From Bacteroidales bacterium UBA1184 (GTDB lineage: Bacteria; Bacteroidota; Bacteroidia; Bacteroidales; ML635J-15): a stretch of 35,306 bases of DNA. The position numbers and the translations under genes are program-made. Below are positions 13,822 to 21,005 of the stretch, one piece after another (the stretch's first letter is position 1; the number at the start of each line of letters is the position of its first letter). The stretch covers positions 45,416-80,721 of the forward strand of contig DBYO01000013.1 in the NCBI GenBank assembly GCA_002310235.1. Reading direction: 5' to 3'. The notes under the pieces are model-generated. The model was not told the origin of the DNA, did not search any database, and saw only the letters and a program-made list of their open reading frames with translations.

Positions 13822-16434
13822 TATGCTTTTATATATAAGTTCCGCAGTTCCAATCCTGTAGCCGTCGGAACGGAAAGTTATCTTGCCGTTGCTGTTAATA
13901 ATGAATATTAGTGGCGGATTGTCGTTGTACTGCTGCTTTGTGTCGCGTAAAATCTTGTCCATAAGTCCGTTGCTGTCGGTGGCGACAATGGTTTGCTTTG
14001 GAAGATTCCACTTTGCTGCCGAGAATGGTTCGGTAAGTTTTTCCTGCGGGACAACCATAAGTACATTGCCACCCCAATTTTCGTAGGTGTCGCGCATTGC
14101 ACCAAATTCCTTCAGGGTGTGCTTGGTGGGTTCGCGGTTGGGGTCGATGAAGCAGAGAACCAGAGGCTTGTCCTTTGCCATTGATTTCAAATTTACCGTC
14201 TTGCCATCAATCTTAATTTCGGTATCGTCGGCGATAGTTCCGTAAGTTTCGGCTCGACGAGGAACCAATGGCTTGATTGTCAGTTCCTGCTCTGTGGTTT
14301 CGCCTTGCTTTAAGTTGAAAAATACTAGATGCGACAAAACTTCGCCATCGCTGTAGCGGTTGCCGGTCGATAGCATGTAGTAGCCTTCTTCGAGTTCAAG
14401 TTCTACTGGGAACTCAGCAACGCGCGGGTCGTCTTCGTAGTCGAAGGTTGTAAAGTCGCCGTCTTCAAACTTAGCTATCGTGTAGTGTGTCCAGTATTGA
14501 GGTTTAAGTTCCGTTGTGCCATTGTATTTAAGGACAAGTTTGCCAGTTTTTGCAGCTGGCTTTGCTTCTTCCATGGCAACAATCTGCCAGTCGTTGTTGT
14601 CGTAAACGAAAATCTGGCGTGTTGCATTGTCTAGGTATGCTGGAATATTCAGCGAACGGCAGGCTGCGACGAAGAAAATGTCGCGAGAGCGACTGTCGGC
14701 ATGGCGAAGTTCGAATACTCCGCGTGGCGAAATTGGGCAGTTGAAATAATTGCCTTCGGTGTCGGTCTGGATATTGGCTTTTGTCCATTCCAAAATGGCA
14801 GAATAGGATGGATTTGTGCCAAGAATTTTTCCGAGATTTTCGCTCAAAAACTGTCTCCATGGACGAATCATCTCCACTTCGATGCGTGCTGGCAGAATGC
14901 CCTTCTGGAAAACACTGACAGGGTATTTGCCGTCGTATTCCACTAAATGCTGGTTGAGAGTTTCGGCTTCGCAGTCGCGCAAATCCTTGTCCGACAATGA
15001 TTTTATAAAGTCGTATAGGAAAAGATTTTCGTTCTTTTCGGCATGTGCATCCATAAAGGCAATGATTTCCTTGTAGTTGCCTTCGCTTTTCTTAACAATT
15101 TCGTGGATTTGCTCTGCCGTAAGGTTTTCGTTTGTGACCTTGGCAATCTCATCGTCGGTAGGGAAGGTCTTTAGGTAGGCGTTGCGTATCGAATCTTCGA
15201 AAGCCAGTCGCTTGTTGTTTTTGTCGGCTTCGTCGGGGGTGACATTTGTAGTTACAGGTTTGCCAGCTGGCGGAACAATGTCGAAGTCCTCTTCGTATTC
15301 TTTGCCCGATGTATGGTTGAGTTTCAATGTTATAGCGTCATTTTCCCTGATATCGATCTTGGCATAGTCGTATTTGCCGTCCTTGTTTGCCCAGATGAGC
15401 AAGTCGCCAAGTCCGGTAGTTAGGCTTGCCTTGCCTTCGCTGTCGGTTTCACCAGACGAAATAGGATAATATTCAGCATAGTTGTATAGCTTGAATTTAA
15501 CCTTGGCATTTTCTACCGGATTTCCGCTTTCGTCGATGACTGTCACTGTTATCTTCTTGGTATCGGTGTAGTTGGGAAGCATGTTTATCTTCGAGAACAG
15601 TTCGCCGCGATGGTTTATTTCCTCGTCGCCCTTGTATTTGCCGAAAGCGTTTGAGTGAACCATCATGCAGCGTGTAGATGGGGCGGCAAACCATCCCATG
15701 TCGAGTTTGGCATCGGGTTCGCAGGCACCGAGGAAATACCATTTGCCATTGACCCACACTTCGACCCAGGCGTGGTTGTCGTCGGTGTGCGCCCAGCGCG
15801 GTGTGTAGCATTGGCGTGCAGGAATGCCTACGGCTCGCAGTGCTGTAACGGTGAATGTCGATTCTTCGCCACAGCGTCCGAACGAGGTCCGTATTGTTGC
15901 CAATGGCGCGGAAGTTCGTGCATCTGCAGCCCTGTAGCATACCTTTTCGTGGCACCAGTGGTTTACTTCGAGTGCTGCATCGTACATGCTCATGTCCTTT
16001 ATGCGATCTTTTATCTCGTTGAAAATGAACATTCTTGCGGTGTCAAGGTTCTCGTTGTTGACACGATACACAAGGACAAAATGACGGAAAATATCTTCGG
16101 GAACAGTTTTTCCCCACGAGAAAAAGTCGCGTGCCTTGAATGCGTATTTCACCTGATTAAGGAAAAACTTGCCGTCGTAGTCGGCAAGGTCGCTGTAGGG
16201 CATGTAGGCGTATAGGAATTTCAAGGCTTCGGTTTCCTCGAGCGAAAGTTTCTCGTCGAAAACCGAAAATAGTTCAGCGCTGCGACCTTGGGCAAGTTCC
16301 TTGCGCGCCTCAAAGTCGGTTTCTACCTGCGAACGATATGCATCGTCGGTAATGAAATGTTGCACGTTGTCCTTCTTGCATGATACAAGAGAGATTATTA
16401 TAGCTGCGATTGCAATTGAGATCAGTCGTTTCAT
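13813..16434 (-). CDS. Large transglutaminase-like lipoprotein with a C-terminal thioredoxin-like domain
   Basis: This 873-aa envelope protein starts with a lipoprotein signal peptide (lipobox LVSC, Cys19). A transglutaminase-like domain (about 110-260) carries Cys188 in GRCGEES and His221 in DDNHAWVE; the third residue may be in GACEPD (236-241). Residues about 294-372 form a carboxypeptidase-regulatory/Ig-like beta domain (VTVIDESGNPVENAKVKF). A second transglutaminase-like segment (about 540-625, ending CRSLNIPAYLDNATRQIFVY) lacks a cysteine in the nucleophile position (SRSRD). The C-terminal part (about 740-873) is thioredoxin-like (KPLVLCFIDPNREPTKHTL, then NPPLIFIINSNGKITFRSDG) but lacks a CxxC. 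Such proteins probably cut or crosslink proteins or peptides at the cell surface; the substrate is unknown. It starts 4 bases after the preceding membrane-protein gene. A truncated paralogue lies at 20661-20966. Confidence 0.85.
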   Translation of the reverse strand: MKRLISIAIAAIIISLVSCKKDNVQHFITDDAYRSQVETDFEARKELAQGRSAELFSVFDEKLSLEETEALKFLYAYMPYSDLADYDGKFFLNQVKYAFKARDFFSWGKTVPEDIFRHFVLVYRVNNENLDTARMFIFNEIKDRIKDMSMYDAALEVNHWCHEKVCYRAADARTSAPLATIRTSFGRCGEESTFTVTALRAVGIPARQCYTPRWAHTDDNHAWVEVWVNGKWYFLGACEPDAKLDMGWFAAPSTRCMMVHSNAFGKYKGDEEINHRGELFSKINMLPNYTDTKKITVTVIDESGNPVENAKVKFKLYNYAEYYPISSGETDSEGKASLTTGLGDLLIWANKDGKYDYAKIDIRENDAITLKLNHTSGKEYEEDFDIVPPAGKPVTTNVTPDEADKNNKRLAFEDSIRNAYLKTFPTDDEIAKVTNENLTAEQIHEIVKKSEGNYKEIIAFMDAHAEKNENLFLYDFIKSLSDKDLRDCEAETLNQHLVEYDGKYPVSVFQKGILPARIEVEMIRPWRQFLSENLGKILGTNPSYSAILEWTKANIQTDTEGNYFNCPISPRGVFELRHADSRSRDIFFVAACRSLNIPAYLDNATRQIFVYDNNDWQIVAMEEAKPAAKTGKLVLKYNGTTELKPQYWTHYTIAKFEDGDFTTFDYEDDPRVAEFPVELELEEGYYMLSTGNRYSDGEVLSHLVFFNLKQGETTEQELTIKPLVPRRAETYGTIADDTEIKIDGKTVNLKSMAKDKPLVLCFIDPNREPTKHTLKEFGAMRDTYENWGGNVLMVVPQEKLTEPFSAAKWNLPKQTIVATDSNGLMDKILRDTKQQYNDNPPLIFIINSNGKITFRSDGYRIGTAELIYKSIIG

Positions 16435-16438
16435 GGTA

Positions 16439-17347
16439 TTATTCCTCTACTTTTTCAATCTTGAATTTCAAATTTTTAGCATTGTCCTTTAAGTTTACAA
16501 AGGCGTTCAGCAACGTGAAGTCGCTTTTGTAGTACCTTGGTTGTGCTTCGATAATTTCGTCGGTGCATTTAAAGTTGAATTGCGGGCATCTGTCGAAACT
16601 GTTGCCAGTGCTGTCAATAATCCACAGAATGAATTCGTCGTCGGGAGTAGCACCATCGATTTTTACACCCTTTGTGCTTATGTAGCGATAGTCTGTCATG
16701 TAGAAATCAAGGTTCTGATTTTCGATTTCGTAGCCATCTGCAATCTGAGTGTCGAAAGGTGTAAGTGTTAGCAAAGGCTCGTTGTTTTCGATTTTAAGGA
16801 TACTGGAGAATACGTCTGCTTTTTGTGGAATACTAAAATGTGAAAAGCGATCCTTCAAGTTTACAATCATCATACAGAAGAAGGTCACAGATATTGCAAT
16901 AATCACAATGGTGTACCAGGTGTTGAATCTGCTGATTAGCTTTTTCTTGTGCATATCCACTTGCCTTGTCTGCGCTTTGAATTTTTCAATGTAATCCTTT
17001 ACGTCGGGATAGTCGCCGTATTTAATTTTTAATTTGTCATTGACATCTATGATTTCCTTGGCAGTGAGTTTGTCGACTCGTGTGTCTGCCTTCTTTTCGC
17101 TTTCCTTTTTCTTCAGCTTTAATCCGAACGAGAGAAGCATAGGACCCATCAATACCGCCATCGCACCGATAATTATATTGAAAGTCAGAATGCCAGCAAA
17201 CAATATGATAGACAATGTTATAACTATTTTGGGGACATTATGATCGATTACATCGCTCATGTTGCGCGGATATTTGTTTTTGAATCCAGTAAGTACTTTT
17301 TCGTTACTTTGCATTAATACCTGGAAATTATTTTTGTTTGTGTCCAT
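16439..17347 (-). CDS. Membrane protein, 302 aa, paired with the zinc-ribbon protein
   Basis: I do not recognise a named family. The protein has a helix pair (about 41-54 and 57-76), a charged cytoplasmic stretch (77-142) with YGDYPDVKDYIEKFKAQTRQ, a third helix (about 145-163), and a C-terminal domain of about 130 residues that is probably beta-rich and extracytoplasmic. This layout matches the zinc-ribbon protein upstream, where a YGKNHEAKEVLAQF segment precedes the third helix, so the two are likely distant paralogues. It lies 24 bases downstream of that gene and 4 bases upstream of the transglutaminase lipoprotein. A three-gene operon is likely; the shared function is unknown. Confidence 0.72.
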   Translation of the reverse strand: MDTNKNNFQVLMQSNEKVLTGFKNKYPRNMSDVIDHNVPKIVITLSIILFAGILTFNIIIGAMAVLMGPMLLSFGLKLKKKESEKKADTRVDKLTAKEIIDVNDKLKIKYGDYPDVKDYIEKFKAQTRQVDMHKKKLISRFNTWYTIVIIAISVTFFCMMIVNLKDRFSHFSIPQKADVFSSILKIENNEPLLTLTPFDTQIADGYEIENQNLDFYMTDYRYISTKGVKIDGATPDDEFILWIIDSTGNSFDRCPQFNFKCTDEIIEAQPRYYKSDFTLLNAFVNLKDNAKNLKFKIEKVEE

Positions 17348-17371
17348 TTTCTTCGGTTTTAAGGTTGCTTA

Positions 17372-18850
17372 TTACATTATCATAAAATAGTATGCGCTGT
17401 CGAGGGCTTGCTTTACGAGTTCAAAGTCGTTGGTAGTTTTGTAGCTGACAAAGTTAACTCGGCATTTGCCCTTGCCTTTTTCGATAATGCCTTTGGTGTT
17501 GTAAAAGTCGGTACTGTCACCTGCATACACATCCAGCAAAATAGGTGGCAGGCCTGTTATGACTTCGTAGTCCTTTGTAAACAATACTATGCCGAATGGC
17601 AAAAGCGTGTCGGCGCTGTGGTTTGCCCGTCCCGTTGATGACAATTCAACATTGTCGAGCCTAATCTTGAAATGAGTGATTGCGCTATCGTTAAGAAGCC
17701 AGTTGCGTGATATTATATCGGCATGCAGATTGGCAGTAGAATTAGCTTTTAAGTATGGGGTTCTACTTGTGGGGTAGTTGATTTCGTTGGTAGCCTTGAT
17801 TGTGGTTGTACGGCTGCTAAGTTCATAGTATTTTGCAAATTCAGCCTTGTTTTCTTCGTACAATATAGGATCTTGGGTGAGGACTTCTTTTGGCAGATTA
17901 GTAGTGTCGTATTCATATTTATGATGAGGCAACAGGAATGGTATCGGTATAGACACCAAGGTAATCGCCACAAGCATTAGCACGAGCTTGTTGCGGTTTT
18001 TCCTTTTGTTTTCCTTTACTTCGTCTATCATTTTGCCGAATTGGGCAAGGACTTCTTTTGCTTCATGGTTTTTCCCGTAAAGCGAATCTACATGGCGGGT
18101 GTACATTTCGTAGAAGCTAAGGAAGAGGTAGAATTGCGAGTCCTCTTTTGCAACAGGCGATTCTTCAACGTTTCTGTTCTTAAGTCCCCTGAATGCAAGA
18201 ACAAAGAGCACAATTGATATTAGTCCAAAGATTCCCGTAACTGTATCGCTGACTTCGAATTGCGATATTATGGCCATTAGGAATACAAGCGCACCGACAT
18301 AAAGCATCACCATTTCTTTTCGGAACGAAAGGACTTCCTTGAAAGTCGTCTTGTGTGTGAGTTTCATTCCTTCGATGTACTCGTTCATTGAGTTTATAAG
18401 GTTCCGGATGTTCAGGTCCGAGTCGGTTTGCTCGTGCAGAATGTGTCCGCAGGTGGGGCAGATGTTGCTGATAAGCGGAAATGGTGTTCCACAGTCGGGG
18501 CAGGTTTTCGCGTTTTCGTTTGCGATGACATTTACATCGTCGCCTGTAATTCTGCTTGAGTTGCCGTGTCCGCTGCTATGTTTGAATTTGTCGTACTCGT
18601 AGCCGCAATACGGGCAGGTGTCCGAAATTAGCGGAATCTGCGCTCCGCAGCTGGGGCAGTGGTCGAGGTCTTCCTTTGCCATGCTGCTTATTTTTGCCTC
18701 CAGCGACTTGTTGAGGTATTCGTTAATCTCTTCGGCGGGAATTCCTTCCTTGATTCCCTCGTTTATTATGGTTTCTCGCTCTACAAAAGTAAGGACTTTG
18801 TCCTTCAGTGCGATTTCGGTCAGCTGCTTTATTCTGTCTGGTATTACCAT
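17372..18850 (-). CDS. Double zinc-ribbon membrane protein, 492 aa
   Basis: A helical N-terminal segment (1-60) precedes two zinc ribbons: Cys65/Cys68 with Cys79/Cys82 (CPSCG...CPYCG) and Cys117/Cys120 with Cys131/Cys134 (CPDCG...CPTCG). Both ribbons share the PLIS spacer, so they look like an internal duplication. Three membrane helices follow (about 181-196, 203-220 and 287-307), then an extracytoplasmic C-terminal domain of about 180 residues. The ribbons should lie in the cytoplasm. No catalytic motif is visible, so a scaffold or sensor role is an inference only. A TACTTTTG -7 box sits 25 bases upstream of the ATG. It heads the likely operon with the 302-aa membrane protein and the transglutaminase lipoprotein. 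Confidence 0.78.
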   Translation of the reverse strand: MVIPDRIKQLTEIALKDKVLTFVERETIINEGIKEGIPAEEINEYLNKSLEAKISSMAKEDLDHCPSCGAQIPLISDTCPYCGYEYDKFKHSSGHGNSSRITGDDVNVIANENAKTCPDCGTPFPLISNICPTCGHILHEQTDSDLNIRNLINSMNEYIEGMKLTHKTTFKEVLSFRKEMVMLYVGALVFLMAIISQFEVSDTVTGIFGLISIVLFVLAFRGLKNRNVEESPVAKEDSQFYLFLSFYEMYTRHVDSLYGKNHEAKEVLAQFGKMIDEVKENKRKNRNKLVLMLVAITLVSIPIPFLLPHHKYEYDTTNLPKEVLTQDPILYEENKAEFAKYYELSSRTTTIKATNEINYPTSRTPYLKANSTANLHADIISRNWLLNDSAITHFKIRLDNVELSSTGRANHSADTLLPFGIVLFTKDYEVITGLPPILLDVYAGDSTDFYNTKGIIEKGKGKCRVNFVSYKTTNDFELVKQALDSAYYFMIM

Positions 18851-18875
18851 ATTTTTATATGTTTAAAACGTCAAG

Positions 18876-18883
18876 CAAAAGTA
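18876..18883 (-). promoter_or_regulatory. Candidate -7 box for the zinc-ribbon gene
   Basis: The minus strand reads TACTTTTG, a full match to TAnnTTTG, 25 bases upstream of the start codon. The -33 region is not clear. Confidence 0.5.
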
Positions 18884-18998
18884 ACAAATATATCTGAATC
18901 TAGGTTATGTATTGTTGCTGACTAATTGTATGTTTCTCTATTCCTTTAATTTGTCATCCGTCTTATTTCCACGACAATAATTTCTATACATTGTGGTT

Positions 18999-19108
18999 GT
19001 ATCGGATTTGCAATCCGATACGTGAGAATATCAGCATTTGAAATGCGATACAGATATTATACGGATTAAAATCCTTATATTCATGTCTTTCGGATTACAA
19101 ATCCGAAA
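18999..19108. repeat. Multi-hairpin element, copy A
   Basis: The gene-free stretch 18851-19221 holds this 110-bp element. It contains four inverted repeats in a row: GTATCGGATT/AATCCGATAC (18999-19021, loop TGC), GCATTT/AAATGC (19034-19046), GGATT/AATCC (19063-19074) and CTTTCGGATT/AATCCGAAAG (19086-19108, loop ACA). The same order of hairpins and connecting words recurs in the same orientation at 20573-20723. The rest of the stretch holds the zinc-ribbon promoter and one 29-bp repeat, and otherwise nothing I recognise. Confidence 0.8.
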
Positions 19109-19154
19109 GAACAGAGGGTATGCAAGGCTTGTTGAAGGATTTATGAGAATGTGA

Positions 19155-19183
19155 ACAAAAATAAAGTTCAACTTTAGATTTGT
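19155..19183. repeat. 29-bp direct repeat, left copy
   Basis: This 29-bp sequence is identical to 20384-20412 and lies 38 bases downstream of the ATPase stop codon. It contains the palindrome AAAGTTcAACTTT (19163-19175) and, on the minus strand, TATTTTTG (19156-19163). The matching -33 position reads ACTG rather than TTTG, so this copy is a weaker promoter candidate than the right one. Confidence 0.85.
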
Positions 19184-19221
19184 TCAGTTGGTTGTTTTAT
19201 TGTTGATATCTAATGATTTAT

Positions 19222-20376
19222 CTAGTATGTAAATTCACGGAAGTTGTAAATTCCTTCCAATTGTGATTCACGAGTATCTTCACCATCGTATAAAACTGCA
19301 GATTCACGCACATTCCCGCCAAAAATCTTGCTGACAGCCCTTAGGTTCTCAAAGAAATTAGAATTAAAAGTCCTTGATGATTTTATTTCATATAAACCAA
19401 ATTCGTTTCCTTGTTGTTGGACGAGGTCAACTTCGGTCCCTCGACTATCGCGGTAAAAATAGCAATTAGGCAATTTGCCGGCGTTAAGGTTTGATTTGAT
19501 AAATTCTGCTACAACAAGATTCTCGAAAATTGCCCCACGCAATGGGTGTGTTTCTAATTGTCTAGGGCTTTCTATTCCGAGTAAAAGGCACAAAATTCCT
19601 GTGTCGTAGAAGTATATTTTGGGCGATTTTACCAGCCTTTTGCTGATGTTTGCATAAAATGGAGGCAATTTAAACACAATGTACGATGCTTCCAATACAC
19701 TGAGCCATTCTTTAATTGTCGGTGCCGAAACTCCAGTTTCGTTTGATAGCGCAGCGAAATTGCACTCAGAACCAACCCTTCCAGCACAGAGTCTGACGAA
19801 TAGTTGAAATTGAGACAAGTCCTTGACCTTGATTAGCTGGTGCATATCGCGTTCAATGTAGGTGCTGTAATAATTTGAATACAGGCGCGTAGGTGGAGTT
19901 TCAAGTGTGTATGCTGCAGGATATAGTCCTTTGAATATAAGTTCATCTGTCGTCATTTCTGAAATCGAACCAAAAACCTCACCAATGCTAAATGGTGGCA
20001 ATCTAAAAAGTGAGGCTCTTCCTGCCAGCGACTGTGTAACATTCTGCAACATGCCGAAATTGTTACTTCCAGTAATTACAAAACGCTTGTCAGAGCCTTT
20101 GTCGACTGCAACTTGAATATACGAAAACAAGTCGGGCAAATGGTGTACTTCATCAATTATTACTCCGCCTTTTATGTTGTCAATAAACTTTTGCATATCG
20201 TCACGAATAATTTCCCTTGTCGGAATATTCTCAAGGTTTACATAATCGTAATCGGGAAAAAGCATCCTGCAAAGCGTAGTTTTGCCAACCTGTCGCGGCC
20301 CTGTGATGACTATTACTTTGTAGTATCGTAAATCGTTTTTTATTGATTCTGAGATAGTTCGGTATATATAATCCAT
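19222..20376 (-). CDS. AAA ATPase with DUF4143 (PD-(D/E)XK-like) C-terminal domain
   Basis: This 384-aa protein has Walker A GPRQVGKT (26-33), Walker B VIIDEVHHL (Asp75-Glu76) and the sensor segment FVITGSNNF. A winged-helix-like segment, SNETGVSAPTIKEWLSVLEA, precedes the DUF4143 region. That region contains RGTEVDLVQQ followed by LYEIKSS, the D...ExK arrangement of the restriction-endonuclease-like fold. The family is widespread and often multicopy in Bacteroidota; its role is not settled. The gene is alone in its transcription unit and is bracketed by identical 29-bp repeats, with the right copy spanning its promoter. Two copies of a multi-hairpin element lie outside those, suggesting an acquired unit. 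Confidence 0.9.
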   Translation of the reverse strand: MDYIYRTISESIKNDLRYYKVIVITGPRQVGKTTLCRMLFPDYDYVNLENIPTREIIRDDMQKFIDNIKGGVIIDEVHHLPDLFSYIQVAVDKGSDKRFVITGSNNFGMLQNVTQSLAGRASLFRLPPFSIGEVFGSISEMTTDELIFKGLYPAAYTLETPPTRLYSNYYSTYIERDMHQLIKVKDLSQFQLFVRLCAGRVGSECNFAALSNETGVSAPTIKEWLSVLEASYIVFKLPPFYANISKRLVKSPKIYFYDTGILCLLLGIESPRQLETHPLRGAIFENLVVAEFIKSNLNAGKLPNCYFYRDSRGTEVDLVQQQGNEFGLYEIKSSRTFNSNFFENLRAVSKIFGGNVRESAVLYDGEDTRESQLEGIYNFREFTY

Positions 20377-20383
20377 AATTTAT

Positions 20384-20417
20384 ACAAAAATAAAGTTCAA
20401 CTTTAGATTTGTGCAAA
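20384..20417 (-). promoter_or_regulatory. Promoter and candidate operator of the AAA/DUF4143 gene (29-bp repeat, right copy)
   Basis: On the minus strand the -33 box TTTG (20414-20417) is followed by 21 bases and the -7 box TATTTTTG (20385-20392). The spacer holds the palindrome AAAGTTcAACTTT (20392-20404), abutting the -7 box, a position where a bound repressor would block transcription. The 29-bp repeat identical to 19155-19183 covers 20384-20412. Confidence 0.65.
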
Positions 20418-20490
20418 AATAATATTATTTTCTGATATAGAAAAAGTTAGGTGAAAAATATTTTTTTTACAGAAGGGTGGAAATTTAGTT

Positions 20491-20572
20491 TAATTTTGTA
20501 ACATACTTGAATTGCCTTCCAACGTCCGCGGAATTGTACTGCGGTTTGGAGGGCGGTTCTTTTTTATTTTTT
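20491..20572 (+). ncRNA. Possible short transcript: -7 box followed by a terminator-like hairpin
   Basis: A TAATTTTG box (20491-20498) is followed within 20 bases by a stem. GCCTTCCAA (20514-20522) pairs with TTGGAGGGC (20546-20554) and CCGC (20526-20529) with GCGG (20541-20544), around an 11-nt loop. The T-rich tail TTCTTTTTTATTTTTT (20557-20572) ends it. No plus-strand gene lies upstream that would need a terminator. A self-standing RNA of roughly 65-70 nt is therefore possible. The -33 box is poor (TTTA at 20466-20469), and the hairpin matches no RNA family I can name. Confidence 0.35.
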
Positions 20573-20723
20573 GTGTCGGATTTACTGCCATAGGCAGTGA
20601 GCTAAAGGTTGTAATCCGACACGTTTGAATATTAGCATTTGTAATGCGGATTAAAAATCCTTATACTCGTGACATTCGGATTGTTGCCATAAGGCAACGA
20701 GCTAAAGGTTGCAAATCCGAATG
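20573..20723. repeat. Multi-hairpin element, copy B (expanded loops)
   Basis: The outer stems are GTGTCGGATT/AATCCGACAC (20573-20582 with 20613-20622) and CATTCGGATT/AATCCGAATG (20673-20682 with 20714-20723). Between them lie GCATT/AATGC (20635-20647) and a GGATT/AATCC hairpin, in the same order as copy A. Both outer loops carry a related insert: a nested hairpin (ACTGCC/GGCAGT at 20584-20598; GTTGCC/GGCAAC at 20683-20698) followed by GAGCTAAAGGTTG. Its right end lies about 10 bp from the truncation point of the transglutaminase fragment. The gap 20377-20660 holds this element, the ATPase promoter and the possible RNA. Confidence 0.8.
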
Positions 20724-20966
20724 AACATGATTGGGCATGTAGGCGTACAGGAATTTCAGTGCTTCGGTTTCCTCGAGCGTAAGTTTCTCATCGAAAACCG
20801 AAAATAGTTCAGTGCTGCGACCTTGGGCAAGTTTTTTGCGAGCATCAAAGTCGGTTTCTACCTGAGCGCGGTATGCCTCGTCGGTAATGAAATGTTTGGT
20901 TTCATTGTTGTTGCAAGCCGTTGATGTCATAGCGATGGCAGCAATTATGATTGTTAGTTTTCTCAT
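20661..20966 (-). pseudogene. Truncated copy of the transglutaminase-like lipoprotein gene
   Basis: The first 78 codons (20966 down to about 20733) are a close copy of the start of the 873-aa gene at 13813-16434. They include a lipoprotein signal (lipobox Cys18), HFITDEAYRAQVETDFDARK and LFSVFDEKLTLEETEALKFL. Similarity stops abruptly after YAYMP. The frame then runs through hairpin element B and ends, so the last 23 residues are repeat-encoded. The transglutaminase core and all later domains are missing, so only a short lipoprotein could be made. It probably descends from a tandem or segmental duplication broken by deletion or by arrival of the repeat/ATPase island. Confidence 0.85.
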
Positions 20967-21005
20967 GCTCCTTTTGTTTTGGTTTTTGTATTTTCCATGT
21001 GGTGT

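Noticed and set aside
18851..19221. Insertion sequence with terminal inverted repeats
   Set aside because: No transposase frame is present, and the inverted repeats are separate short hairpins rather than a pair of matching ends.
19222..20376. Toxin-antitoxin or complete defence system around the AAA/DUF4143 gene
   Set aside because: No partner gene lies in the same transcription unit. The neighbours are repeats, a truncated lipoprotein gene and an unrelated operon, so only a lone ATPase can be supported.
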